Translations under genes and position numbers: made by a program | The notes under the pieces: generated by a model | Told to the model about the DNA's origin: nothing | Databases searched by the model: none | The model's input: only the letters and a program-made list of their open reading frames with translations | Source: an uncultured bacterium | GTDB taxonomy: Bacteria; CSSED10-310; CALFER01 | Direction of reading: 5' to 3' | DNA: 64,000 bases | NCBI GenBank assembly: GCA_937951895.1 | Contig: CALFER010000047.1 | Location: 1 to 64,000 of the forward strand | In this document: positions 17,474 through 26,340 of the stretch, piece after piece | How positions within the stretch are numbered: the stretch's first letter is position 1 | Layout: each line of letters opens with the position of its first letter

Positions 17474-18904
17474 TCAGTTCAACTGCAGCGGTTTTGCGTT
17501 CCTGTTATCCTCGTCCTTGTCCTTCTTCTGTTCATCGACCGTCGCCGGCTTCTCTTTCCCGTTTTTCTTCACTGGCTGCGGTTTCCCCTTGACGTTTTTG
17601 TCGTCTTGGGATTGCGGAGCGGGTTGACCCTGAGGTTGACCTTTGGGCCTTACGTTCGGACGCTCTTGCGGTTCTACCGGGTTGGATCGCACCGGTTCCC
17701 GGTCATTCCGGTTCTCGATCGATTGCGGTCGGGACGATTCGGGACGAACATCCCGGCGGTCGCGATCGGAAGGCCGATTCAGGTTCTGTTGCGGCTTCTG
17801 GATCGGTTCGCGATCCGAACGCGGGTTCAGCGGTTGAGGATCACGGGAGTCCGGTCGATTGAGAGACTGATTTGGTTGCGAGTCCCTCTTCAAGTTGCGT
17901 TCGCGCTTCTGAATGTCACGCTTCGGCTGCATAACCTCGTTTTCTTTGCCCAATTCGCGGAACTTCCGATTCACCTTCTCGACGTTCGACTTCCGGGTTT
18001 CGAGCACGCCGACCGGTTGCACCACTTTGATTTTTTCGCCGGTCGGAAGACGTTTTGTCACCTCATCCACCTTGATGCGCTCGACTCGACGCCCCGTCGT
18101 GGACTCAATTTTCGATACTTCAGGAGCTCGCGGCGCTGCGCGAAAATCACCGGATTGGATGATCGCCGAAGCGCGTTCGGCAGGGATACTGACCGCACCG
18201 TAGTCTTCCGCCAGGAAGTCGTTTTCACGCACGACATTCCAGGCTTCGTTCGGAATCCATCGTTCAGAAGACCGATCGAACTCGTTTGAGCGGCCATACC
18301 AATGCGCGGATCGGTCGTAGTAGCGATCCGAATGCCGCCGATCGCGACGGTTGTAATGGTTGTAATAATTGTAATCGCGCTGGTCGTAATAGTTGAAGGT
18401 GTAATTGACGTAAAATCGGCAGTGATCGGGAGGCATCGGCGCCCAGGCATAGTAACCGTTGGTGTATCCCCATCTCACATGAGCCGGCGCCCAGGTGTAA
18501 CCCGGTATCCAGATCCATCCGACATATGGATGCATGAACCACCGTCCGTAATGATGCGGAATCCAACCCCATGGTTCATAGGCGACCCACGTCCATCCAT
18601 ATGATGAGTAAACCCAGGTTCCATTCGAATAGGGACGCCAGGAATAGTCCACATATGGAATCCAGACATAGGAATCGAAATCATCCATGTATTCCCAGTT
18701 TCCATACGGACTCAGAGCCGCCCGGAAATCAATTTCGGAGTAATCATAGAATCCGGGGGAGTATCGATCATAGTAATCGTAATTGCCGAATTCCATGCCC
18801 ATCCCGAATCCACCGTTCCGAAAGTAGAACCCGAAGGAGTCCGCATGAATCACCGGCGTGAACACCACCAAACCGATCAACGGAATCATCCATACTGTTT
18901 TCAT
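17474..18904 (-). CDS. Secreted aromatic-rich DUF6600-like protein with long disordered tail
   Basis: A 476-residue protein starting at the ATG preceded by AGGAGGG. Residues 1-20 form a signal peptide. Residues ~40-190 are very rich in Trp, Tyr and Pro, with repeated W-x-x-Y/G-x-W units (GTWVYSSYGWTWVAYEPWGW, YGRWFMHPYVGWIWIPGYTW), as in DUF6600/WxxGxW-repeat proteins. The last ~200 residues are Arg/Asn/Gln/Pro/Lys-rich and probably disordered. Such proteins occur in the envelope of Acidobacteria-like and Deltaproteobacteria-like genomes; the role is unknown. It converges on the DUF362 gene. Confidence 0.75.
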   Translation of the reverse strand: MKTVWMIPLIGLVVFTPVIHADSFGFYFRNGGFGMGMEFGNYDYYDRYSPGFYDYSEIDFRAALSPYGNWEYMDDFDSYVWIPYVDYSWRPYSNGTWVYSSYGWTWVAYEPWGWIPHHYGRWFMHPYVGWIWIPGYTWAPAHVRWGYTNGYYAWAPMPPDHCRFYVNYTFNYYDQRDYNYYNHYNRRDRRHSDRYYDRSAHWYGRSNEFDRSSERWIPNEAWNVVRENDFLAEDYGAVSIPAERASAIIQSGDFRAAPRAPEVSKIESTTGRRVERIKVDEVTKRLPTGEKIKVVQPVGVLETRKSNVEKVNRKFRELGKENEVMQPKRDIQKRERNLKRDSQPNQSLNRPDSRDPQPLNPRSDREPIQKPQQNLNRPSDRDRRDVRPESSRPQSIENRNDREPVRSNPVEPQERPNVRPKGQPQGQPAPQSQDDKNVKGKPQPVKKNGKEKPATVDEQKKDKDEDNRNAKPLQLN

Positions 18905-18949
18905 CGTACCCTCCTTTGCCTCGCGACCTGTCGCCGCATGACTGCACGC

Positions 18950-18977
18950 CATATATGCAATCTCTTTGCCAGATCAA
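18950..18977 (-). promoter_or_regulatory. Candidate promoter of the DUF6600-like gene
   Basis: Minus strand: TTGATC, 16 bases, TATATG, about 45 bp upstream of the ATG at 18904. Confidence 0.35.
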
Positions 18978-19044
18978 CCCATTCAGTCGCCATGCACCTC
19001 TTTGCGCCTTCCATGCCGCCTTCCCGGCAAACAACCCCGTAAAG

Positions 19045-19062
19045 TGTCCCCAACCGGGGACA
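19045..19062 (-). terminator. Hairpin just downstream of the GHMP kinase gene
   Basis: Perfect seven-base inverted repeat TGTCCCC/GGGGACA around AACC, three bases after the kinase stop codon. Only a short T-rich tract follows (ACTTTAC), so termination would be weak or factor-dependent. Confidence 0.35.
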
Positions 19063-19065
19063 GTC

Positions 19066-20160
19066 TCAGCCCTGAACGCGATGGACCCCGTCGCCGATCC
19101 GAATCGAAACACACCGGTTCCCTTCCACCGAGAGCTGTTCCGCCAACGCTCGGCTGTTTGCGGCTGCATACACGAGCACGCATCCGCCGCCACCCGATCC
19201 GATCACTTTCGCACCGGATGCGCCGAGTCCAAGTGCCGCTGTGCAGAGCCGATCGATCCGTTCGGACGACGATCCGAGCATGGTCGACAGAATGCGATGG
19301 TGAGTGTTGATCATGGCACCGAGTCGATCATTCCGGCCCGTCGTCAACATGCGATCTCGACAGGTTCTCACGAGATTCCTGTTGATGAGAGTCGCGATCA
19401 GCCGCCGGTTGAGGGGATCTCGCCGGATCGCCCGAGGGATCCGAGACAGTTCGAGCCGGGCGGGATGCGATACGTGCTCCGTCAAGGCCAAACGTTCCAG
19501 TGCGCTCTCGACGTCACTTCGGATACACTGAAGCATCCCCAGGGTTTCCTTGATACTGCCACTGTCCACCAGTATCCATTCTCCGGCAGGAATCGGCAGC
19601 TCGGTCAGAACCGGTCGATCGCGACCGTTCCGGAAGTCCATATGAACAAGACCGCCGAATGCGGAGGCAACATGATCCTGCATCCCACCCGGCTCCCGGA
19701 ACGCAACAACCTCGGTCTCAAATGCCATCCGAGCGTTCGTCAGAGGATCCAGCTCCACCGGCTGATCGGCGATAAGCGACAGAAGTCGGATCCAGCCGAC
19801 ACACATCGCCGAGGAACTCGAAACCCCTTTCCCGATCGGCAGGTTCCCGCGGATCTCGATCCGATACCCCCGGCTGAACCGATAGCCGGCCTCGATCATG
19901 AGCCGGAGTCCGCTGGCCAGATAATCCCTGGGTTCCGAGTGATCGGGATTCTGATCGAGTAAAAAGGTGCGATTCCGGGAAACCGATTTCAGATGCAGGT
20001 CGAACCGCCGCGCCTCGATCGGCGTCGCGATCAGCTCGACATACAGACTCAGAGCGCCCGAGATGACTTCCAGGCCGAGATAATCCTGGTGTTCGCCCAG
20101 CAGACAGATCCGTCCCGGAGCGCGAACCATGACGGATCCGGACGATGTGATCGGTTCCAT
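19066..20160 (-). CDS. GHMP-family sugar kinase (galactokinase-like)
   Basis: A 364-residue protein. Motif 1 is RAPGRICLLGEHQDYLG (residues ~13-29), close to the galactokinase signature. Motif 2 is LPIGKGVSSSSAM (ATP loop). Motif 3 is GSGGGGCVLVY near the C-terminus. GHMP kinases phosphorylate small metabolites such as galactose, heptose phosphate or mevalonate. The GEHQDY stretch points to a sugar, but the exact substrate cannot be read. No sugar-pathway neighbours are present. The start has only a weak ribosome site. Confidence 0.85.
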   Translation of the reverse strand: MEPITSSGSVMVRAPGRICLLGEHQDYLGLEVISGALSLYVELIATPIEARRFDLHLKSVSRNRTFLLDQNPDHSEPRDYLASGLRLMIEAGYRFSRGYRIEIRGNLPIGKGVSSSSAMCVGWIRLLSLIADQPVELDPLTNARMAFETEVVAFREPGGMQDHVASAFGGLVHMDFRNGRDRPVLTELPIPAGEWILVDSGSIKETLGMLQCIRSDVESALERLALTEHVSHPARLELSRIPRAIRRDPLNRRLIATLINRNLVRTCRDRMLTTGRNDRLGAMINTHHRILSTMLGSSSERIDRLCTAALGLGASGAKVIGSGGGGCVLVYAAANSRALAEQLSVEGNRCVSIRIGDGVHRVQG

Positions 20161-20295
20161 CGGCTTGACCCCTGTTCGCCATAGGCCTATTGTGCTCGAT
20201 ATCCGAAATCGGATACGCCATGACTCTACACGATCATGCGCGGAAATTCACGGAATATCGTCCTTTTTTCGTCCATGAAGACACCCGGGAGGAGC

Positions 20296-20772
20296 ATGCG
20301 TCAGCCTTCGGAAAACCCGATAAAAGCAACAATCTTGAAACTGATTCACGACCTGCCGGCTTCATCGGAGCGATCGCTGATCGAATTGAACCTGATCTGG
20401 CAGCAGGTCGTCGGCCCCGGAATCGCATCGCGCACCCTGCTGACCGGCATCGGCCAGAACCATCTGCTCATCCGGACCGATTCGATCGAACTCATGAACG
20501 GTCTGCTCGGCGCCCATGCCTACCTTCTGCAGCGTCTCCGAAACCTGACCGTTCACGCGCGCTCGATTCAAGCGCTTCGCTTTCAGGTCGATCCGACTCT
20601 GCGTGCCCCGGCAAGCGAGCCTCCGGTCGGCAACGCTGAACCGGCTCCGGTAGAGGAGCTGTCGGATCCGACGATCGAATCCATCGCTCAGATTGAAGAC
20701 GAGGCTCTCAGGGAATCCATCCTCCGCGCGTATCGCTCGTACCCCAAAAAACGATCCAGCCGGATCAGCTGA
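20296..20772 (+). CDS. DUF721/DciA-like protein
   Basis: About 158 residues from the ATG at 20296; in-frame ATGs at 20236 and 20275 are alternatives. A GGGAGGAG lies very close to the 20296 start. The segment LNLIWQQVVGPGIASRT...LLIRTDSIELMNGL...LLQRLR matches the DUF721/DciA fold, which in several bacteria binds and loads the DnaB helicase. The C-terminal tail is acidic then basic. Its end overlaps the convergent ABC exporter gene by 8 bp. Function by family only. Confidence 0.65.
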   Translation: MRQPSENPIKATILKLIHDLPASSERSLIELNLIWQQVVGPGIASRTLLTGIGQNHLLIRTDSIELMNGLLGAHAYLLQRLRNLTVHARSIQALRFQVDPTLRAPASEPPVGNAEPAPVEELSDPTIESIAQIEDEALRESILRAYRSYPKKRSSRIS

Positions 20773-22531
20773 CCTCCGGATCGGTCTGAAGCGAATAGAA
20801 GTTCCTGTAAGCGCCGTCGAGTTTGAGTAATTCTTCGTGTGAGCCGCTTTCAATGATGCGCCCATGATCGATCACCAGGATCCTGTTGACCCGGCGTATG
20901 GTCGACAATCGGTGGGCGATAACCAGTGTGGTTCGGTTGGTCATGAGCGAATCGAGGGCTTCCTGGATGAGTTTTTCGGATTCTGAATCGAGTGAGGAAG
21001 TGGCTTCATCCAGAATCAGGATCGGGGGATTCTTGAGGATGGCACGGGCGATAGCGAGCCGTTGTCTCTGGCCGCCGGACAAGGTGTGACCGCGTTCACC
21101 GATCACCGTCCGATACCCCTCCGGCAGAGCCATGATGAAGTCATGCGCAAAGGCGGCTCGCGCAGCGGCCACGACCTGTTCCTCGGTGAAATCGGAGCGT
21201 CCGTAGCACAGATTCGTCCAGACCGTGTCATTGAACAGCACGGTATCCTGCGTCACGATTCCGATCTGCTCGCGCAGTGAGTGCAGGGTCAGGTTCCGGA
21301 TGTCGATCCCATCGAGACTGATCGAACCGGACTGCGGATCATAAAAGCGTGGAATCATGCTGATCAGGGTGGATTTACCGCCTCCGGACTGGCCGACAAT
21401 CGCAACCGTTTCTCCGGCTTCCACCCTGAAAGTGATGGTATTCAATACCGGGGTTTCCGAATCGTAGTTGAATGACACATCACGGAATTCGATTGCACCC
21501 GTGGCGCGCGGGATGGCGAGGGCCGATTCGGAATCGACGATCGAACTCTTCATGTCCAGAATCTCGAAGATCCGCTCGGCTCCGGCGATGGCGCGCTGGA
21601 TATCGTGATTGAGTGTCGATACCTTCTTGATCGGGTCATACATCACAAACAGGGAGGCCAGAAACGCCATCAACTCTCCCTTGGTCATGACCCCCTGCAT
21701 GATCAGGTTCAGCCCCAGTCCGAAAATGATGGCTGTCGCAATGGCACCGATGGTCTCGAGCAGGGGAGACGAGACAGCCGAAACCTGAGCGCCTTTCATC
21801 ATGGCCCGATTGTAGAGGTGATTGGAGCGCCCGAATCGCTCTGACTCGAACGCCTCCATATTGAACGCCTTGACGATATTCATCCCGTAAAAACTCTCGG
21901 ACATGATCGATGTCAGATTGCCGATCTCTTTCTGGGCTTTCGTCGAGACCTTCTTGAGTTTTCGGGCAAAACGAATAATGGGATAGAGCGTGACGGGCAG
22001 AACGACGAATGCGATGAGTGATAATTTCCATGAGATATAAAACACGATGATGAGTGGGGGGAAAAAGGAAAAGAAGCTGAGTATCAAGCGACCCAGCACA
22101 CGTGAGACGGCCATTTCCATCAGACTGATATCGCTGATGATCCGAGCGATCAGTTCCCCGACCCGATTGCTTTTGTAATAACCGATGGGCATGGTCAGCA
22201 GGTGCTGAAAGGTCACGGTCCGGAGATCGAAGATCATCTGCTGGCCGACCCACGCCATCGTGTAGGTCTGAAGATAGCTCGAAACGCCTTTCAGGATATA
22301 AAATACGACGACCGCAGCTGAAAACAGATAGGCATAGACCATCTTGTTGCTGTCGATCACGGTGTCGAACAGGTATTTCAACAGCGCGATTGGACTCGAT
22401 CCGAACGCGCCCGACGCGATACTCGCGATAATGCCGATCATGATTCGCCGGGAATACGGTCTGACGTATCCGAGAATTCGGCCGAGAACAGCGAGTTGGG
22501 ACTGGATATCCGGAGGAATGAGCGATTTCAT
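20765..22531 (-). CDS. MsbA-type ABC exporter (membrane and ATPase domains fused)
   Basis: About 588 residues; the start could also be the ATG at 22558, and neither has a good ribosome site. Six membrane helices occupy residues ~20-310. The ATPase has Walker A GQSGGGKST, signature LSGGQRQRLAIARAIL, Walker B ILILDEATSSLD and a switch His in VIAHRLST. Homodimeric half-transporters of this type flip lipid A-core (MsbA) or other lipids across the inner membrane. Lpt genes elsewhere in the window make the LPS role plausible, but multidrug relatives look the same. Confidence 0.85.
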   Translation of the reverse strand: MKSLIPPDIQSQLAVLGRILGYVRPYSRRIMIGIIASIASGAFGSSPIALLKYLFDTVIDSNKMVYAYLFSAAVVVFYILKGVSSYLQTYTMAWVGQQMIFDLRTVTFQHLLTMPIGYYKSNRVGELIARIISDISLMEMAVSRVLGRLILSFFSFFPPLIIVFYISWKLSLIAFVVLPVTLYPIIRFARKLKKVSTKAQKEIGNLTSIMSESFYGMNIVKAFNMEAFESERFGRSNHLYNRAMMKGAQVSAVSSPLLETIGAIATAIIFGLGLNLIMQGVMTKGELMAFLASLFVMYDPIKKVSTLNHDIQRAIAGAERIFEILDMKSSIVDSESALAIPRATGAIEFRDVSFNYDSETPVLNTITFRVEAGETVAIVGQSGGGKSTLISMIPRFYDPQSGSISLDGIDIRNLTLHSLREQIGIVTQDTVLFNDTVWTNLCYGRSDFTEEQVVAAARAAFAHDFIMALPEGYRTVIGERGHTLSGGQRQRLAIARAILKNPPILILDEATSSLDSESEKLIQEALDSLMTNRTTLVIAHRLSTIRRVNRILVIDHGRIIESGSHEELLKLDGAYRNFYSLQTDPEVS

Positions 22532-22679
22532 CCGCCCGCACGCTAACAAATGCGGCATTCCTTGTCAAACCTTGCCCGAAGCGCCCCTTTGCGATAAATA
22601 GAATTCTCGGAGGGGAGCCGACATCGCCTCATCAGGCCAGGAGCGCTCCCTGATTGGACACGATCAGGAGGAAAAACGG

Positions 22680-23069
22680 ATGTTCGATGTATCGGTTCTC
22701 GATGAGTTTTCCGCTGCACATCGTCTCGTGGAATACAACGGTGACTGCGAGAGACTCCATGGCCATAACTGGAAGGTCCGTGCGATCTTCCGCAGTCAAA
22801 CGCTGAACAATCAAGGGCTTGCGATCGACTTCAGGATCGCGCGCTCGATGCTCAGGGAAATCCTGAAATCATTCGACCACGCATTTCTCAATGATGTCCC
22901 CCTGCTCCAGGCCCTGAACCCCTCCTGTGAGCATCTCGCACGCCGCATCTTTGAATCCCTCCGGGATCGGTTGTCGACCACTGCCGATCTGCAACACGTC
23001 ATCGTGCATGAAGTGACGGTCTGGGAGTCCGATCGGACCAGCGTGACCTATCGAGAGGTTCTTCAATGA
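22680..23069 (+). CDS. queD: 6-carboxytetrahydropterin synthase (QueD/PTPS family)
   Basis: A 129-residue protein; AGGAGG at eight bases precedes the ATG. Zinc ligands are His14 (AAHRL) and His27/His29 (LHGHNW), and the catalytic Cys23 is in GDCERLHGH. FDHAFLND and HEVTVWE complete the active site. The Cys-x3-HGH arrangement favours QueD over mammalian-type PTPS. It turns dihydroneopterin triphosphate into carboxytetrahydropterin for queuosine. It overlaps folE2 by four bases (ATGA), pairing the first two steps. Confidence 0.88.
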   Translation: MFDVSVLDEFSAAHRLVEYNGDCERLHGHNWKVRAIFRSQTLNNQGLAIDFRIARSMLREILKSFDHAFLNDVPLLQALNPSCEHLARRIFESLRDRLSTTADLQHVIVHEVTVWESDRTSVTYREVLQ

Positions 23070-23854
23070 TCGATCCGCAAAGTGAAATTCTCGAAAATGG
23101 AATGAAAATCGACAAGGTCGGTGTGAAAAACCTGCGCTATCCCATCGTCGTCAAGGACAAACTGCTCAAATCTCAGTCCACCGTCGCAACGGTCAACATG
23201 TTCGTCGAACTGCCGGATCATTTCCGTGGCACGCACATGAGTCGTTTTCTGGAGGTCATGGAAAAAGTCGGACGCGAAAAGATCAATCCCGGAATCATCC
23301 GGTCGCTTCTGGTCATGCTCAAGGAAAAACTGAATGCCAGAACGGCTCACATCGAGCTTTTCTTTCCATACTTCATCGAGAAAAAAGCGCCGGCTAGCGG
23401 AGTTCCCAGTCTGATGGAGTACAGCTGTGGTCTTTTTGGAAAGCACAACGACCGGGACGAGTTCGACCTGCTCCTGGAAGTCAGGGCGATGGTCATGAAT
23501 CTCTGCCCCTGCAGCCGGGAACTCTCACCCAACGGCAGCGCGCACAATCAACGCAGCGAGGTAACGGTTAAAATCCGCTCCACCGCGATGATCTGGATCG
23601 AGGATCTCATCGCGATCATCGAACAGGCCTCCTCATCACCGATCTACTCACTCCTGAAACGTTCGGATGAAAAATGCGTGATGGATCACGCGCACAATAA
23701 TCCGCGTTTCGTCGAGGACATCGTCCGCGAAATCGCAACTCGGATCGAACAAGAATCCGGAATCCAGTGGTTCAGCGTGGAGTCAGAAAACTTCGAATCG
23801 ATTCACAAGCATAATGTCTATGCCTGCATTCAAAAGCAGATCACGCAGGGATGA
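23066..23854 (+). CDS. folE2: GTP cyclohydrolase, FolE2 type
   Basis: A 262-residue protein with the FolE2 hallmarks: metal-binding Cys in LCPCSRELSPNGSAHNQRS, the EFDLLLEVRAMVMN strand, and CVMDHAHNNPRFVEDIVR near the C-terminus. It converts GTP to 7,8-dihydroneopterin triphosphate, the substrate of the QueD encoded immediately upstream. FolE2 enzymes can use metals other than zinc and often replace FolE1 under zinc limitation; no zinc-responsive site is visible here. Confidence 0.93.
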   Translation: MIDPQSEILENGMKIDKVGVKNLRYPIVVKDKLLKSQSTVATVNMFVELPDHFRGTHMSRFLEVMEKVGREKINPGIIRSLLVMLKEKLNARTAHIELFFPYFIEKKAPASGVPSLMEYSCGLFGKHNDRDEFDLLLEVRAMVMNLCPCSRELSPNGSAHNQRSEVTVKIRSTAMIWIEDLIAIIEQASSSPIYSLLKRSDEKCVMDHAHNNPRFVEDIVREIATRIEQESGIQWFSVESENFESIHKHNVYACIQKQITQG

Positions 23855-23858
23855 CCGG

Positions 23859-24539
23859 ATGACCGCAAACAGATCCGGGATTCGTATCGGCTCGTGTGCG
23901 ATTTCGATCCTGCTCGCATCCCTGGGAATCTGCCGAGCCGTTTTGCTGGATCGCTTTGTCGCGACGGTGAACGGAGCGGTGATTCTTGAGAGCGAAATTG
24001 TGATCGAACGCGCATTCCTGGAGAGTGACCTGGTCCCGGAAAATCGTCGCGTGCCCGGGTTGAGTCGACGTGAAATCATCGACCGGCTCATCACACGCCG
24101 CCTGATGCTCAATGAGAGCGCTCGATTCAGGGAGATTCTCATTCAACCGGAGCGGATCGACGAGGCAGTCGAGTCGATCACGCAACGAGCGGGCGGGAAC
24201 GACCATCTCGAAGCGCAACTCCGGACGATCGGACTTTCTCCGAACGAATTCCGTCGCCGAGTTCAGGATCAACTCACGTTGGAGACATATGTGGATCAAC
24301 GGATTCGTGCCTTCATTCAGATCCAGTCGTCGGATGTGGCGGAGTATCTGATGACGCACAGGGAATCCCTGCATCTGAAGGGATCGACATCCGTTGAGTT
24401 ACTGACGGAAGCCCGGGAGGAACTGATCAGTCGGATCACGAATCTGCTGCGCGAGGAGAAAGTGAACGAACGCCTGGATCTGCAGGTGCGATCGCTCGTG
24501 GATGCCGCGGACATCCGGATCATTCAGGCGGATGACTGA
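23859..24539 (+). CDS. SurA-N-like periplasmic chaperone without PPIase domain
   Basis: A 226-residue protein starting at the ATG five bases after the folE2 stop. Residues ~8-25 form a signal or anchor segment. RFVATVNGAVILESEIVIER followed by SRREIIDRLITRRLMLNESAR is the N-terminal SurA/trigger-factor-like fold. The middle is helical, and the C-terminus (EARDELISRITNLLREEK-like) matches the last SurA helix. No parvulin domain separates them, so it would be a chaperone only. Likely role: outer-membrane protein folding in the periplasm (inference from family). Confidence 0.7.
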   Translation: MTANRSGIRIGSCAISILLASLGICRAVLLDRFVATVNGAVILESEIVIERAFLESDLVPENRRVPGLSRREIIDRLITRRLMLNESARFREILIQPERIDEAVESITQRAGGNDHLEAQLRTIGLSPNEFRRRVQDQLTLETYVDQRIRAFIQIQSSDVAEYLMTHRESLHLKGSTSVELLTEAREELISRITNLLREEKVNERLDLQVRSLVDAADIRIIQADD

Positions 24540-24541
24540 CG

Positions 24542-25552
24542 ATGCAGCGAAAAAGGGCACTCCGGGACGGTGAACAGACGGGGCGAGACCGCCTCAGACT
24601 GATCCGGGATATTGTATCCAGGGCGCACACGCTCGATCCGAAGGCGATCGCGGAGATTATCGAGAGCCCGATTGTGCCGCCTGAGATCATTGCCTTTCTC
24701 CTGCGCAGAAAACGCCTCACCCAGGACCAGATTCGAGTGGTTGCGTCCACAAAACGCCTGATGAAGGATTACCATGTCAAGGTCGAACTGGTGATCTGTC
24801 CCCTGACTCCGAAGCATATCGCCCTGACCTACGTGAAGGATCTCTATTATCAGGACCTGGCGATGGTTGCCAGAAACACCGGGATCCCGCTGCCGGTTCG
24901 CGAAGTGGCCGAAAATTTTCTCATGGTACGGCTGGAATCATTGCGAATCGGTGAGAAGATATCGCTGGCGAGGATTGCGATCGGCGCAGCGCTCGGGTTT
25001 CTGCTCAGGGACTCCGACCATCGAATTCTCGAAGCAGCGCTCAATAATCCGCGCTTAACCGAGATGGACCTGATAAAATTCATCTCGGATGCCCGGACCG
25101 TATCGGAAAAACTCGATCGGATCTGTTCGTCTGAACGATGGAGTTCTGTTCCGGCCATTCTGCATGCGTTGTCATTGAACCCGAGACTTGGGTATGCCTC
25201 CCGGAGGCGAGTCTACGAAAAGCTGCCGCTCAACCATCTCGTCCGGCTGATCCGTTCGCCCCAGTTCACACAGAACGATCATCGTCTCGCACGATTTGTG
25301 TTCCGGCAACGCGTACAGGCTCTGTCGGAAGCCCATCAGACGGCGATGGCTCAGACGCATTCACGAATGCTGATTGAGGAGCTTGTTGAGATCCTGAACA
25401 CGCCCCGGGCCGTCGAAACACTGATCGCCAATCCGAAACTTCTTCCGGATGATCTGACCCGCATGCGGCAGCGGAATCGCTCGGAAGTGTGTCAGCGGAT
25501 CCTGCAGAAGCGATCCGATCAGCTCCCGGAGACGCATGATGGGCCGAGTTAA
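24542..25552 (+). CDS. HEAT-like helical repeat protein (paralogue A)
   Basis: A 336-residue, all-helical protein without membrane segments. Repeats such as EIIAFLLRRKRLTQDQIRVV, LVICPLTPKHIALTYVKDLY, and ILEAALNNPRLTEMDLIKFI have the N-P-x-h-x-x-x-x-h pattern of a HEAT/DUF2336-like family common in Deltaproteobacteria and Acidobacteria. It belongs to the same family as the protein at 26341-27789. It starts three bases after the SurA-like gene and overlaps rodZ by 17 bp, so it is part of that operon. Function unknown; a scaffold role is possible. Confidence 0.65.
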   Translation: MQRKRALRDGEQTGRDRLRLIRDIVSRAHTLDPKAIAEIIESPIVPPEIIAFLLRRKRLTQDQIRVVASTKRLMKDYHVKVELVICPLTPKHIALTYVKDLYYQDLAMVARNTGIPLPVREVAENFLMVRLESLRIGEKISLARIAIGAALGFLLRDSDHRILEAALNNPRLTEMDLIKFISDARTVSEKLDRICSSERWSSVPAILHALSLNPRLGYASRRRVYEKLPLNHLVRLIRSPQFTQNDHRLARFVFRQRVQALSEAHQTAMAQTHSRMLIEELVEILNTPRAVETLIANPKLLPDDLTRMRQRNRSEVCQRILQKRSDQLPETHDGPS

Positions 25553-26339
25553 CCATCGATTGAGGCAGGAGCGCGAACTGCGGGGGATTACGATCGAGCA
25601 GATGATGCTCCGGACGCGGATCTCCATCCAGCATCTCAAGGCAATCGAAGCCGGTGAATTCAACCGGTTGCCTCAGGGCAAACTGCTGCGGAGTCTGCTC
25701 GTTTCCTACATCCGATGCCTCGGATTGGATCCCGACGAGGTTCTGATCGATCTGGACCTCTCCCATCTCATCACTCCGAGCACGCCGGTCCGGAGCGCTC
25801 CCGCCTGGAGTGCCCGGATTCCGTTCATCCTGGGTTTTTTCGGGTTGTTCGCGTTCCTCCTCATCTGGATTGCCATGGGCGGAGAATCGGATGGAGAACG
25901 GTTCGGCAGTGGGGGACACACTTCCGCCAGACCCTACCGTCAACCCGGGACACCGGACCTGATCGATGATCTCAACCGGATCGCCGGAGCCAATGTGATA
26001 TTGGGTTCGGTGGACAATTCGCATATTCCCGAATTTCAGCTCGGGAATCAGGGCCGGGGGGTTCACGTGGAGGCGATCGAGGCGACATGGATCAAGGTAT
26101 TTTCGATTTCTGAAGGGCGATCGATGCTTGAGATGCTCGAGCGGGGAACCATCAGACAATTTACTCCGGAGGGTGAGATGGTGCTTGAAATCGGAGATGC
26201 GCGCGCAGTCCGGATCCAGGCGGATGACACGGTGATTCGACTCGATGAGAGCCCGCAACCGGTGCAAATTCGTTTCAGGAAAAAAACAGATTCGACTATA
26301 ATGGAGTCAGCTGAGGAAGAAGGCATGGGAGGATCATGA
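25536..26339 (+). CDS. rodZ: RodZ-like cell-shape protein
   Basis: A 267-residue protein. Residues ~6-75 are an HTH_25 domain (LRQERELRGITIEQMMLRTR, IEAGEFNRLPQGKLLRSLL, SYIRCLGLD). One membrane helix sits at ~92-112 (PFILGFFGLFAFLLIWIAM). A periplasmic DUF4115-like domain follows (EATWIKVFSISEGRSMLEML..., ending in VQIRFRKK). RodZ links MreB to the envelope during elongation. Here it sits between two paralogous HEAT-like genes, which is an unusual neighbourhood. Confidence 0.82.
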   Translation: MMGRVNHRLRQERELRGITIEQMMLRTRISIQHLKAIEAGEFNRLPQGKLLRSLLVSYIRCLGLDPDEVLIDLDLSHLITPSTPVRSAPAWSARIPFILGFFGLFAFLLIWIAMGGESDGERFGSGGHTSARPYRQPGTPDLIDDLNRIAGANVILGSVDNSHIPEFQLGNQGRGVHVEAIEATWIKVFSISEGRSMLEMLERGTIRQFTPEGEMVLEIGDARAVRIQADDTVIRLDESPQPVQIRFRKKTDSTIMESAEEEGMGGS

Positions 26340-26340
26340 C

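Noticed and set aside
17606..18289. 227-codon plus-strand ORF opposite the DUF6600-like gene
   Set aside because: Low-complexity shadow of the Arg/Gln/Asn-rich tail.
19718..20221. 167-codon minus-strand ORF overlapping the GHMP kinase
   Set aside because: Alternative frame of the kinase gene; no independent features.
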